DNA of 54,240 bases from Bacillus sanguinis (GTDB lineage Bacteria; Bacillota; Bacilli; Bacillales; Bacillaceae_G): NCBI RefSeq assembly GCF_018332475.1, contig NZ_BOQB01000104.1, positions 1-54,240 on the forward strand, read 5' to 3'. Shown piece by piece: positions 25,380-34,599 of this stretch (within the stretch, counting starts at the first letter, position 1; each line of letters starts with the position of its first letter). A model generated the notes under the pieces. It had not been told where the DNA came from and did no database searches. It saw only the letters and a program-made list of their open reading frames with translations. The position numbers were made by a program, and so were the translations under genes.

Positions 25380-25627
25380 TGAGCGTGGAAAGGGAGAAGT
25401 AGTGATCATTTCCCTGTTTTAGAGAGCTGATGGTCGGTGGAAATCAGCACATAGATGATCGCGAATTACGCCCCTAGAGCATCTTTTTTCGATTGAATTG
25501 TATTCAAAAGGGAAAAGACGGTGCTAAGCCGTTATGTAAATAAGGTGGTAGGCTTTTTTTGTCTGCAACTAGGGTGGTAACGCGATAATCAAAATCGTCC
25601 CTTATTTGAAGGGGCGATTTTTTTATG
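25380..25627 (+). ncRNA. T-box riboswitch (tyrosine) of tyrS
   Basis: Leader RNA that binds uncharged tRNA-Tyr. It contains a long stem I with the tyrosine specifier UAC at 25467-25469, the T-box core AGGGTGGTAACGCG at 25571-25584, and an intrinsic terminator AAAATCGTCCC...GGGGCGATTTTTTT at 25591-25625 that competes with the antiterminator. When tRNA-Tyr is uncharged, its acceptor end pairs in the antiterminator bulge and tyrS is read. Confidence 0.93.
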
Positions 25628-25672
25628 TTTTCAACCTTCACGCCAGTAATGAACTTAAAGGAGAGTATGTAG

Positions 25673-26932
<1,260 letters not shown>

Positions 26933-26958
26933 TCAGAAACGAATATAAAACAAATAGT

Positions 26959-27002
26959 ACCCCGAATTGTAGGCTGAAAAGTTTATGATTCGGGGTTTTT
27001 AT
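26959..27002. terminator. Intrinsic terminator after tyrS
   Basis: Stem ACCCCGAAT/ATTCGGGGT with a 20-nt loop and T-run; also downstream of the convergent minus-strand gene. Confidence 0.8.
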
Positions 27003-27010
27003 GTATGGAT

Positions 27011-27313
27011 TTAAATCGCCGGATCTTTTCTTTTAAATAGAGTATAAAGAATTAATATAAGCATATAAAGTAAGCTAATGACCATAACGATAAATGCTGT
27101 TGGATAAAATTTTGCTGCATATATAAAGAAATCGATTTGATAAATATCTTCGTAATTTGAAACGGTGCCTTTAAAGTAATTCGTAAATTTAGCGCTATAT
27201 TTCCATTCATCAGGATTATCTATTAAATTACTTCCCTGATACCAACTCATCAGTGCGGAAGTAATAAATAGCATAAATGAACTTCCGAGTTGAACCATTT
27301 GGTTTATTGTCAA
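27011..27313 (-). CDS. Two-TM membrane protein, DUF4306/YjdJ-like
   Basis: 100 aa with a TM helix at each end (about residues 10-24 and 69-91). The segment between (SWYQGSNLIDNPDEWKYSAKFTNYFKGTVSNYEDIYQIDFFIYAAKFYP) looks like the extracellular loop of YjdJ-type DUF4306 proteins of Bacillus. AGGAGGTGG before the ATG is strong. The function of the family is unknown. My family assignment is from memory of the pattern and is moderate. Confidence 0.7.
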   Translation of the reverse strand: MTINQMVQLGSSFMLFITSALMSWYQGSNLIDNPDEWKYSAKFTNYFKGTVSNYEDIYQIDFFIYAAKFYPTAFIVMVISLLYMLILILYTLFKRKDPAI

Positions 27314-27463
27314 AAAGAATCCACCTCCTATTTAATGGTTATTATAGCGTGCATTCACATGCCTGTAACCTTTTTGTTGTAATCTCCTTTTCGAGTTCAT
27401 ACGGAAATCACATGTAAGCGGTATGATAAATGTATAACAACTAGAAAGGAGTGGTAAAACAAA

Positions 27464-27592
27464 ATGTCACTAGAAGCGCTCATTATTTTTTCTTTGCTAA
27501 ATGCGGGTCAGCTTGCAGAGAATTCGAAGGTAGATATACATAAAGAGCAGAAAGATGCTTATGTATATGTTCAGAAAGAGGAAAATAAATAA
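27464..27592 (+). CDS. 42-aa small protein, hypothetical
   Basis: Short frame beginning MSLEALIIFSLLNAGQLAEN, with a hydrophobic start and a charged second half rich in Lys, Glu and Tyr. It has an ideal AAAGGAGTGG ribosome site 8 nt before the ATG and a terminator hairpin 17 bp after the stop, which argues for a real gene. No family recognised. Confidence 0.55.
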   Translation: MSLEALIIFSLLNAGQLAENSKVDIHKEQKDAYVYVQKEENK

Positions 27593-27608
27593 CTTTAATA
27601 TATATAAA

Positions 27609-27656
27609 TAAAAGCTACTCGAAGTAACTGTTTTGGTGTCTTCGGTAGCTTTTTTG
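27609..27656 (+). terminator. Intrinsic terminator after the 42-aa gene
   Basis: Stem AAAAGCTACTCGAAG/CTTCGGTAGCTTTTT with one bulge, and T-run. Confidence 0.78.
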
Positions 27657-27778
27657 TATGCATGGGATTCAAATTTAGTAAGTGAGCTATTTGATAGAGG
27701 GTTTGTAGAAGAAACAAGTATAATTAATGTGAACTGATAAATTGATAAAAATAAACCGTTATAAACAGGAGGATTTGT

Positions 27779-28837
27779 ATGGAACATAGTGAGGCATCTC
27801 AAAGATTGTTACTTTCAGATTGCATGGATTCTATAATTACTATCCAAAAGTTGGGTAATAATGGTAGCTTAATATTTGAATTCCTTCCGTATATAGGCAT
27901 TATTATTTCTGGAGTATTGGATTCCTTTGATGAGAATCAACAAGTAAGGTGGCATTCAGAAGAAATTAGTAAAATTATGAAGATTAGGGCTGAAACAAAA
28001 GTCATAAATAAGGTCAATAAAACAGTTGAATCTGTATCTGAATCAATTTCGTTATTTGCTGATTATTTAACTAAGGATTATAACAGTTTTCAAAACATGT
28101 TTATCAATGTATTTGGGCAGGATAATTTTGGGTGTTATAAATTTGAAAATGTATATGTAGGTAATACTTTTAGGGCAAATATGATAGTAAATAATTTAAT
28201 GCATGAGTTAGATAATGGAGAAGAACTCAAAGGTTTTGGTGAAATAATGGCTCAAATTATTTGCACGTATTTGAGAGAGAATGGATTTGTAATTCCAACA
28301 AATATTCCGATGGTAGAAATAAATATAAAGGATGAAGACTATAGATTTTCTTTGGAAAATAGGATGAAGTTGTTTGGAAATGATGTAGACAATGATATTA
28401 ATATTATTTTGTTTAATATTTTATGTGGCATAAATTACGTTCTGGCCATTTTACCACAAGTATTATCCAAAGAAACAAATCTTTATAAAAGGATAGTGTC
28501 TATCTGTTGTTATTCAAGTGTACAAGCGTTGGGGAAATTAATGAGAACAGATGAACAAAGTTCAAGATATTATGGCGCAGTTGAGAGAAAAGAAGAGATC
28601 ACTATTATAATTGATTCAATAAATAAACTATATACATCTAGCTTACGAAATAATATTTTCCATTATGGCATAAGGGAAAATGATTTAAAGATGATTCGTA
28701 AGGAGATATCTTTTCTATTTGGATTAGTTGAAGAAAAGATTGATATATCAGTATGTGAGTTTGTTCAAAATCAGGAAAAAATCTTGTTAAGAGTACGAAA
28801 AATTATTACGGATTGGCTACAAATTAAATCAACATAA
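27779..28837 (+). CDS. Accessory protein with C-terminal HEPN-like motif, hypothetical
   Basis: 352-aa, mostly alpha-helical protein with no signal peptide, although residues 28-50 are hydrophobic (IFEFLPYIGIIISGVL). Near the C-terminus, SLRNNIFHYGI (R290, H295) has the Rx4H shape with Asn next to Arg that marks HEPN RNases and HEPN-like fold proteins of defence and toxin systems; whether the fold is present is not proved. AGGAGG is 7 nt before the ATG. Codon use is more AT-rich than the flanking tyrS and rpsD. It is the first gene of the island between tyrS and rpsD. Confidence 0.7.
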   Translation: MEHSEASQRLLLSDCMDSIITIQKLGNNGSLIFEFLPYIGIIISGVLDSFDENQQVRWHSEEISKIMKIRAETKVINKVNKTVESVSESISLFADYLTKDYNSFQNMFINVFGQDNFGCYKFENVYVGNTFRANMIVNNLMHELDNGEELKGFGEIMAQIICTYLRENGFVIPTNIPMVEINIKDEDYRFSLENRMKLFGNDVDNDINIILFNILCGINYVLAILPQVLSKETNLYKRIVSICCYSSVQALGKLMRTDEQSSRYYGAVERKEEITIIIDSINKLYTSSLRNNIFHYGIRENDLKMIRKEISFLFGLVEEKIDISVCEFVQNQEKILLRVRKIITDWLQIKST

Positions 28838-28929
28838 CATGTTTAAAAATAAGGGAAGTTGTGATTGCAGGAAGGTTTTTATTTGAGTAAACATCAGACA
28901 ATGTTTTTAAGATTAGGGTTATGGTTTAT

Positions 28930-28972
28930 AAATAATTTTGCTTAGATCAATTAACCTAAGCAAAATTATTTA
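28930..28972. terminator. Large palindromic terminator
   Basis: Perfect 16-bp inverted repeat (28930-28945 with 28956-28971), 10-nt loop, lying between convergent island genes. The right arm contains the TAA stop of the minus-strand gene. Confidence 0.78.
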
Positions 28973-29767
28973 TGAATCTTTATTGTTTTTAATGGTGAAT
29001 AAATTTATAAAGCCTAAAAAGTATTGTATTAAAATAGCTAAGAATGTTAAGTCAAGGAATTTACAGGTAGTAATATGTATCATTTGAAGAACCCTAGCTA
29101 ATGTGTGCTCATTAAGTAATTTTACGTAGTTTTGGAGATTATCCGAATTAATAGGTAATGCAAAGTGGATAAGGAAACTAAAGTATATAAATTCCCAAAT
29201 ATCCCCTTCGAATAGTGTATTATCATAAAAACTGAATGTGAAATTGTAAAGTATTCCAAAAACTATATCAGGTAGTATTAATGTAATAAAGAGAGCTGCA
29301 AAAAGACGTATAGCGAATCCTATCCAGTCAAGTTTATTCGTAATATTTTCTGGTTTTTTTATATGTTTATAAAGATAAAATATTACTTCAAATAAAAAAA
29401 ACAAAAAAACAAAAATTGTATACGTAATTGTTAAATAAAGTATTTCTTCCATATGGTTTGTTACTGGTAAGAATAAAAAAGTATCCTTGTGATAGGGTAT
29501 TGCTCCTAAAAAAAGGAAAAATGATGATAGCGAAAGCAGAAAAGCTAATAATCGATAAATAGGAGTCATCGATTGTAAATTGAGTTTATTTGTTAAAACT
29601 CGTATAGTGATCCCGTAATATGAAAATAATATTGCGAACAATAGAATAGAGAGTAAAAGAAATTTTGGAAATAAACACGCGAAAATAATAAAACTGGGTA
29701 ATAAAAGTATGATGACAGCAATTAAATACTCTTGAAAAGAATATGAAGGATTGTTCATAATATTCAT
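28970..29767 (-). CDS. Polytopic membrane protein, channel-like C-terminus, hypothetical
   Basis: 265 aa with about seven hydrophobic segments (about residues 13-31, 33-54, 67-86, 103-128, 147-172, 189-204 and 237-255). The last part, WEFIYFSFLIHFALPINSDN, then ARVLQMIHITTCKFLDLTFL, resembles the pore-helix/inner-helix layout of two-TM potassium channels, but with HFALPIN where a TVGYGD filter would be. That likeness is an inference from pattern only. GGAGATG before the ATG supports the start. Convergent with the HEPN-like gene. Confidence 0.65.
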   Translation of the reverse strand: MNIMNNPSYSFQEYLIAVIILLLPSFIIFACLFPKFLLLSILLFAILFSYYGITIRVLTNKLNLQSMTPIYRLLAFLLSLSSFFLFLGAIPYHKDTFLFLPVTNHMEEILYLTITYTIFVFLFFLFEVIFYLYKHIKKPENITNKLDWIGFAIRLFAALFITLILPDIVFGILYNFTFSFYDNTLFEGDIWEFIYFSFLIHFALPINSDNLQNYVKLLNEHTLARVLQMIHITTCKFLDLTFLAILIQYFLGFINLFTIKNNKDS

Positions 29768-29944
29768 CTCCTAACCAACTTAATTATAGCAAATAAATCC
29801 AGAAAACAAATACATTCATATGAATTTGCAATACTAGAAGCCTTTAAATTAATTTTTATCATATAAATATAACGTTTAAAATATATGTATTGTTAATTAT
29901 GGAATGCAAGAAATAATCAATATGGATAAATAACTAAATAAATA

Positions 29945-30222
29945 ATGGCTGGAGAAAAAGAATTATTAGGTAGCTAATCTAAGCTAAGCTTGCAAGTCCA
30001 GTTTTAATTAAAAAATCAATTCTTATATTGCTTGAAAATGATGTTTTTGATGGCAATAGCATTTTAGAAGAACTTTCAAGTGAGTATCAATTAAGCTTAC
30101 GTGAAGAGATGTTTGAAGCATTGAAGGGTTTAGAAGAAGGTACACTAGCTAACTTTAGAAATGATAGATCTAATGTTGTGTTAGAACTGACAAGAAATAC
30201 TAAATCGAATAGAATGGTATAA
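29945..30222 (+). pseudogene. Frameshifted small gene, relic or short TTG-started CDS
   Basis: ATG 29945 opens MAGEKELLGS and stops at TAA 29975. A second frame, open from 29983, gives ASPVLIKKSILILLENDVFD followed by GNSILEELSSEYQLSLREEM and a C-terminal helical part ending TKSNRMV, closed at 30222. The two pieces read as one acidic helical protein split by a small insertion near 29975-29985. Only the 64-aa part from TTG 30028 could be translated alone, and no ribosome site precedes it. The terminator behind it shows this was once an expressed gene. Family not recognised. The 177 bp before (29768-29944) show nothing else. Confidence 0.5.
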
Positions 30223-30228
30223 ATTATA

Positions 30229-30275
30229 AAAGGACACTGAATGGGAATATAGTTCATTCGGTGTTCTTTTTTGTT
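30229..30275 (+). terminator. Intrinsic terminator in the island
   Basis: 15-bp stem AAAGGACACTGAATG/CATTCGGTGTTCTTT with G-T pairs and T-run. Confidence 0.85.
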
Positions 30276-30466
30276 GTCACTTTGTAGTGAAATTATTGGA
30301 GAAGATAACAAACTATTCCCTTATATAGAGTGTTTTTAAAATAACAGTACAAGATATAGCGTTTTTTGTAATACTTGGAAAAAAGAAATGGATTTCATGA
30401 TTTTATTGTAATAATGTTGTAAAATATAGATAGCAGGAAAATATAATAGAGAAGGGAGACTTTATT

Positions 30467-30931
30467 ATGACAGTCGATGCGAGAATGGTTGCGCAGTATT
30501 TTTTAAGTCGAAGTACTCCTAATACAGATCGTTCCATAACACATTTAAAATTACAAAAACTCGCATATTATGCACAAGCTTGGCATTTGGCTTTAAACGG
30601 GATTGATCAACCTTTATTCAAAGATAAAATTGAAGCATGGGTTCATGGTCCGGTTTGTCCGTCCTTATATTCAGTGTTTAAGGGGGCTGGACGTTTTGAA
30701 ATACAGCCAGAAGAATTCCCTGAGGAACTAAATAGCAGTGAGAACAAAAAGAAAAAAGAAACTTTAGATATGGTTTGGCAGAATTATGGGGGATACGATG
30801 GAAAGTTTTTGGAAGCATTAACACATCAAGAACTTCCATGGATAGAAGCTAGAGAAGGATATAAAGAAGATGAATCCGGAGACGTAGAAATTTCTCATGA
30901 ATCTATGGAGAAATTTTATAAAAAACATTAA
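30467..30931 (+). CDS. Panacea (DUF4065) domain protein, antitoxin-like
   Basis: 154-aa cytoplasmic protein. The domain signature is clear: MVAQYFLSR...ITHLKLQKLAYYAQAWHLALNG (about residues 8-45), DKIEAWVHGPVCPSLYSVFKG (about 53-73), and the C-terminal LTHQELPWIEAREG. This is the Panacea/DUF4065 (SocA- and GepA-like) domain, described as a promiscuous antitoxin domain that neutralises many kinds of neighbouring toxins. GAAGGGAG precedes the ATG. The gene is followed by a terminator and then a 581-aa membrane protein, which is the natural candidate partner. Pairing is inference. Confidence 0.88.
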   Translation: MTVDARMVAQYFLSRSTPNTDRSITHLKLQKLAYYAQAWHLALNGIDQPLFKDKIEAWVHGPVCPSLYSVFKGAGRFEIQPEEFPEELNSSENKKKKETLDMVWQNYGGYDGKFLEALTHQELPWIEAREGYKEDESGDVEISHESMEKFYKKH

Positions 30932-30964
30932 AAAAACAGACAAGATTTTCTTGTCTGCTTTTTT
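30932..30964 (+). terminator. Intrinsic terminator between the Panacea and membrane protein genes
   Basis: Stem CAGACAAGA/TCTTGTCTG with only 3 nt in the loop, flanked by A- and T-runs. Confidence 0.85.
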
Positions 30965-30989
30965 GTAGAAGGGGAATACGAAAAAGAAA

Positions 30990-32735
30990 ATGAAGTTGAC
31001 ATCAATCAGACATACATTCTTAGAGTGGTTAACAAAATTAAGAGGTACAGTTATATTTTTAATATTAGCATACTTAGTTCTTTGTATAATGATATTTCAG
31101 TTATCAAAAATAACACCTTTTTACGTAGTCTTAGAAAACTATGTATGGTTAAAAGGAGTATTTACAGATATACAAAAAGTTTTTAATGCGCAAAAAATTA
31201 TTGATATGTTTAAATATGTTTTACCATTAACGTTAACGGTGTACATCTTTTCATATAGAGAGAAGAAGCAAATTGCTCCTTCCAGTATCAATGGAATATC
31301 TGAAAGTATAAAATTGAATTTATTTCTTGGATTGGCTATTCCAACCTATGTATATGGTGTATTTATCAAAGATCAAGTTGACATAAGGGAATATAGTGTT
31401 TTTTTGATTGATATTTGGTGGGTTTCGGTATTGTTATCGAGTTTGTTGCTAGGTTTTGTTTTATTACAAGCATTTAATAACATCAATGTAACTCAAATGT
31501 CGCATATCACGATTAAGCAGTTGGAAAAGGAGATAAATGATTTAAAAGATGTTATTAATGCTTCAGATAATCCAAGTGATAGAGTATATAAATTGATTAT
31601 AGAGAAAGAAAAAAGGATCCATGCGCAGATAGAGAGTGTTTATCAAATATTAGGGTATATGAACAAAAACAATATGAATCAGATGTTCATAGAAAATTTG
31701 AAGGCTCTTAAAGCCCCTATAATCAAATTTAATAACGGTGCTTTTTTGGAAGCTCAAGAAGGGAACTACATAGATAGAAAGAAAATTGAAGTGATGGAAA
31801 GAGTGTACAATACTTTCTGTGTTAATCATATCTCATTAATTCCAATGTTATTTAATGAAAATAAAATTAGTAAAGCAAAATTGGCATTAGAAATTTATGT
31901 GAATCATTTGAAGCCAGGTTTGGAAAATCAAGCTTTGAATACCCGATTCAATATGAGTTTAAATGAACTGATTTTAAATTATAAAATGGACGATATGCAA
32001 AAGGTTAGGATTTTGCTACGGGTGCTAAAAGATCTGGATAGAGATAAAATTGAAAAGATTTATGAAAATTTAATGCGTATAATTATTGAAACTCAAAATA
32101 TAAAAGTGCTCTGTAATATTGTTTATCCGATTACACAAAGGATAGAGGTCTTTAAACGTTCTACAAAAAAAGATCCATCATCCGTAATGCTTCAATTTAT
32201 AAAGTTTAGTATAGTGCAAAAAGATATACATTTAATCATGAAATCAATTCTAAAGAGTATAGAGTTAGGACATCATGCTTGTACGGGATTTTTAATTAAG
32301 TTTTTAGTTACAAGGTATGAAGATTATCAAATTAAAAGAGCGATAGAGAGTTTTAATAGTGTAAGTGCAAATTTAGTTTTAGATTTTACAGAAGATGAGC
32401 AAAGAACAGCCGAACAAACATCAGAACAAAATGTAGGCTTTCATTTTAATACAGATACTTTCGACTACTGTTTTCACAAAATGTGTATACTTCTCTATGG
32501 ACAACAAAAATATTCAGTGAAAAAGCAATTAAAGTTAGATGGAGCTGGAGCTAAGGATACAGATGCAGAGTACATGGATATTGCGACAGTGCTAGATGAT
32601 TGTAGTCACATAGAATATATTGTGAAAAAAATAGAGAATAGGGAATCTAGTTATGGGTTATTATTTATAAAAAATAAAAAGTTTATGTGGTCCCTAAAAA
32701 GTGAATTAAAACGTGTGGGGAATATTTCAATTTAA
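30990..32735 (+). CDS. Large membrane protein next to Panacea gene, hypothetical
   Basis: 581 aa. Four N-terminal TM helices (about residues 18-39, 70-87, 107-125 and 134-163) are followed by a heptad-like segment (ITIKQLEKEINDLKDVINASDN) and a long helical cytoplasmic part of some 380 residues with repeat-like helices (KARLALEIYVNHL-type, DMQKVRILLRVLKDL, KIYENLMRIIIETQ). No catalytic motif or known domain recognised. The ribosome site AGAAGGGG lies far (15 nt) from the only ATG, so translation may be weak. It starts 58 bp after the Panacea gene with a terminator between them. Confidence 0.72.
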   Translation: MKLTSIRHTFLEWLTKLRGTVIFLILAYLVLCIMIFQLSKITPFYVVLENYVWLKGVFTDIQKVFNAQKIIDMFKYVLPLTLTVYIFSYREKKQIAPSSINGISESIKLNLFLGLAIPTYVYGVFIKDQVDIREYSVFLIDIWWVSVLLSSLLLGFVLLQAFNNINVTQMSHITIKQLEKEINDLKDVINASDNPSDRVYKLIIEKEKRIHAQIESVYQILGYMNKNNMNQMFIENLKALKAPIIKFNNGAFLEAQEGNYIDRKKIEVMERVYNTFCVNHISLIPMLFNENKISKAKLALEIYVNHLKPGLENQALNTRFNMSLNELILNYKMDDMQKVRILLRVLKDLDRDKIEKIYENLMRIIIETQNIKVLCNIVYPITQRIEVFKRSTKKDPSSVMLQFIKFSIVQKDIHLIMKSILKSIELGHHACTGFLIKFLVTRYEDYQIKRAIESFNSVSANLVLDFTEDEQRTAEQTSEQNVGFHFNTDTFDYCFHKMCILLYGQQKYSVKKQLKLDGAGAKDTDAEYMDIATVLDDCSHIEYIVKKIENRESSYGLLFIKNKKFMWSLKSELKRVGNISI

Positions 32736-32741
32736 TTAACC

Positions 32742-32778
32742 AAAAAAGCCGATTCTTTTTTATGGAATTGGCTTTTTA
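32742..32778 (+). terminator. Intrinsic terminator after the large membrane protein gene
   Basis: Stem AAAAAGCCGATTC/GGAATTGGCTTTTT with one mismatch and T-run. Confidence 0.8.
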
Positions 32779-33041
32779 TTTAGTTGTTTTTTATAAAATC
32801 ATAGAAATTCTATCCGATAAAAGTTATAACTCATGAAAAGACTCCTTGAAATAACCTCTAAATTATATTGATTTTATGTATTATTTGTAAATATTATGGT
32901 TTTAAGATTTATGATAGATGTTGCTGTAATGTTAGGAATAGTAGAGAATGGATAGAAATGCTCAAAATAAAAAAGTGAATATTTTATATTTGTTTTTCTA
33001 TATTTTGTTATAATAAGTTATAAAAGGGCGGTGATTATATT
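32779..33041 (+). other. AT-rich intergenic stretch in the island
   Basis: No gene is seen. TATAAT at 33009-33014 is a possible -10 for the next gene, without a good -35. AAAGGGCGGTGA at about 33022-33033 is the ribosome site of that gene. Confidence 0.4.
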
Positions 33042-33542
33042 ATGTGGTATGACATTTTTTTTGATAAAAGTGGTATTTTTCAATGGGCTGGTGTAGCTGC
33101 GGTTGTATCATTTTTAACATTTGTTTCAACTTTGACTTCTCTGGCAGTTACATGGGTACAAGGAACTAAAAATAGGAAATCCACTACTTTAGTAAATTTA
33201 CGAATTCAAGAATTAAAGGAAATAAGAGAAGAGGGAGGAACTTTGATATCATTAATAAAAAATTTTATGAATGAAAAAAAGATGCGGATGAATGCCGATA
33301 GCGGAATATTGAATATAGATCCGATAATTAATCAGTTAGATATGCAACTCAATAGAATATCTTCAAAACTATATAGACATACATCGCAAAATTTGGAATT
33401 GCAGGTTAAAATATCATATAATCAACTCTTAGTATTAAATTTGAACCATACTGATCAATTGATTGAGATACAGATAAATATTGAGCAAGCTCTGGGTGAG
33501 TATTCAAGGATTGAATATGCAGAAATAGAACAATCTCTTTAA
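33042..33542 (+). CDS. Single-TM coiled-coil-like protein, hypothetical
   Basis: 166 aa. One N-terminal TM segment (about residues 15-37, WAGVAAVVSFLTFVSTLTSLAVTW), then a basic stretch (GTKNRKS) and a helical, partly heptad-like cytoplasmic part (LRIQELKEIREEGGTLISLIKNFM...). The layout of short N-terminus, TM and helical body resembles many small membrane proteins of defence islands, but no family is recognised. Last gene of the island before rpsD. Confidence 0.65.
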   Translation: MWYDIFFDKSGIFQWAGVAAVVSFLTFVSTLTSLAVTWVQGTKNRKSTTLVNLRIQELKEIREEGGTLISLIKNFMNEKKMRMNADSGILNIDPIINQLDMQLNRISSKLYRHTSQNLELQVKISYNQLLVLNLNHTDQLIEIQINIEQALGEYSRIEYAEIEQSL

Positions 33543-33571
33543 GGATAGTTAATTTTACTGTCCTTTTTGTT
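33542..33571 (+). terminator. Weak intrinsic terminator
   Basis: 7-bp stem AAGGATA/TGTCCTT with a G-T pair, and a T-run. Confidence 0.6.
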
Positions 33572-33703
33572 GTGTTTTGAGGTGTTATTGACGTGAGATA
33601 GGTTAAAGTCTGTCACGGAAAAAATTTTATTAAGAAATATAATATTAAAGTGGTATCATTCTTTTTTTATTTTGTGTATTCTTTTCTATGATTATACATA
33701 AAT

Positions 33704-33750
33704 AAAAAAAGCCCAGGCCCCTTGATAAACAAGGTTCCTAAGGCTTTTAA
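33704..33750 (-). terminator. Intrinsic terminator of rpsD
   Basis: On the minus strand a long stem AAAGCC...ACCTTG / CAAGG...GGCTTT with internal mismatches and a T-run. Confidence 0.8.
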
Positions 33751-33775
33751 TACGACTCTTTTCAGAGTACCAAGA

Positions 33776-34378
33776 TTAACGAGAGTAGAACTCTACGATT
33801 AATGCTTCGTTGATTTCAGCTGCTAACTCAGAACGCTCAGCGTGACGAGTGTAAGTAGCTTCTAATTTATCAGCATCGAAAGTTAAGTATTCTGGTACGA
33901 AGTTGTTAACTTCGATCGCTTCTTTAACAACAACAAGGCTGTTAGATTTTTCGCGAACGCTGATTGTTTGACCAGGTTTTACACGGTAAGATGGGATATC
34001 TACGCGAGCGCCATCAACCATGATGTGACCGTGGTTTACTAATTGGCGAGCTGCACGACGAGTGCGAGCTAAGCCCATACGGTAAACTAAGTTGTCAAGA
34101 CGAGCTTCAAGAAGGATCATGAAGTTTTCGCCGTGCTTACCAGGCATTTTACCTGCTTGGTCAAATGTGCGACGGAATTGACGCTCAGTCATGCCGTACA
34201 TGTGACGAAGTTTTTGTTTCTCTTGTAATTGTAAACCGTATTCTGAAAGTTTCTTACGTTGGTTAGGACCGTGAGGACCTGGTGCGTAAGGGCGTTTTTC
34301 TAATTCTTTTCCTGTGCCGCTTAGAGAGATTCCAAGACGACGAGACAGTTTCCAAGCTGGACCTGTATAACGAGCCAT
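33776..34378 (-). CDS. rpsD: 30S ribosomal protein S4
   Basis: 200-aa primary 16S rRNA-binding protein. [45 protein letters not shown] (S4 domain), and the C-terminal SRYVKPGQ-like and VEFYSR end are canonical. The N-terminus has the zinc-free (Cys-less) form. AGGAGGAGT precedes the ATG. In Firmicutes S4 represses its own gene through the leader mRNA; here a leader of about 185 nt is present. Monocistronic, with its own promoter and terminator. Confidence 0.98.
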   Translation of the reverse strand: MARYTGPAWKLSRRLGISLSGTGKELEKRPYAPGPHGPNQRKKLSEYGLQLQEKQKLRHMYGMTERQFRRTFDQAGKMPGKHGENFMILLEARLDNLVYRMGLARTRRAARQLVNHGHIMVDGARVDIPSYRVKPGQTISVREKSNSLVVVKEAIEVNNFVPEYLTFDADKLEATYTRHAERSELAAEINEALIVEFYSR

Positions 34379-34563
34379 AGTTGACTCCTCCTTTAAAAAT
34401 GTTTTTATTTACGTAAAATAAAAACAGACGTAATCGATATTTACGGGCATTTTGTTTTCATGTACCTTCGCTCCAGCAGCAGGGAGTTACGAGATACACC
34501 TCCGTAGAGGAACAAAATACAAACGATAAACTCACATTACAAGGCTGCCTTTTTATTTTACAC
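34379..34563 (-). ncRNA. rpsD leader, probable S4 autoregulatory RNA
   Basis: About 185 nt between the predicted start of transcription and rpsD. It holds GC-containing complementary segments unusual for an AT-rich spacer (for example GTGTATCTCGTAACTCCCTG with CAGGGAGTT-like partners on the minus strand, near 34470-34500) and AAGGAGGAG at the ribosome site. B. subtilis S4 controls rpsD translation by binding such a leader. Exact folding was not computed. Confidence 0.6.
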
Positions 34564-34570
34564 AAACGCT

Positions 34571-34599
34571 ATTATATCTTTTACCCAGAGTTTCGTCAA
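34571..34599 (-). promoter_or_regulatory. rpsD promoter
   Basis: On the minus strand TTGACG (34599-34594), 17-bp spacer, TATAAT (34576-34571): a near-consensus sigma-A promoter. Confidence 0.88.

Noticed and set aside
27691-27735. Possible short frame WDSNLVSELFDRGFVEETS just before the HEPN-like gene
   Set aside because: No start codon with a ribosome site and no homologue recognised; could be a relic, but cannot be supported.
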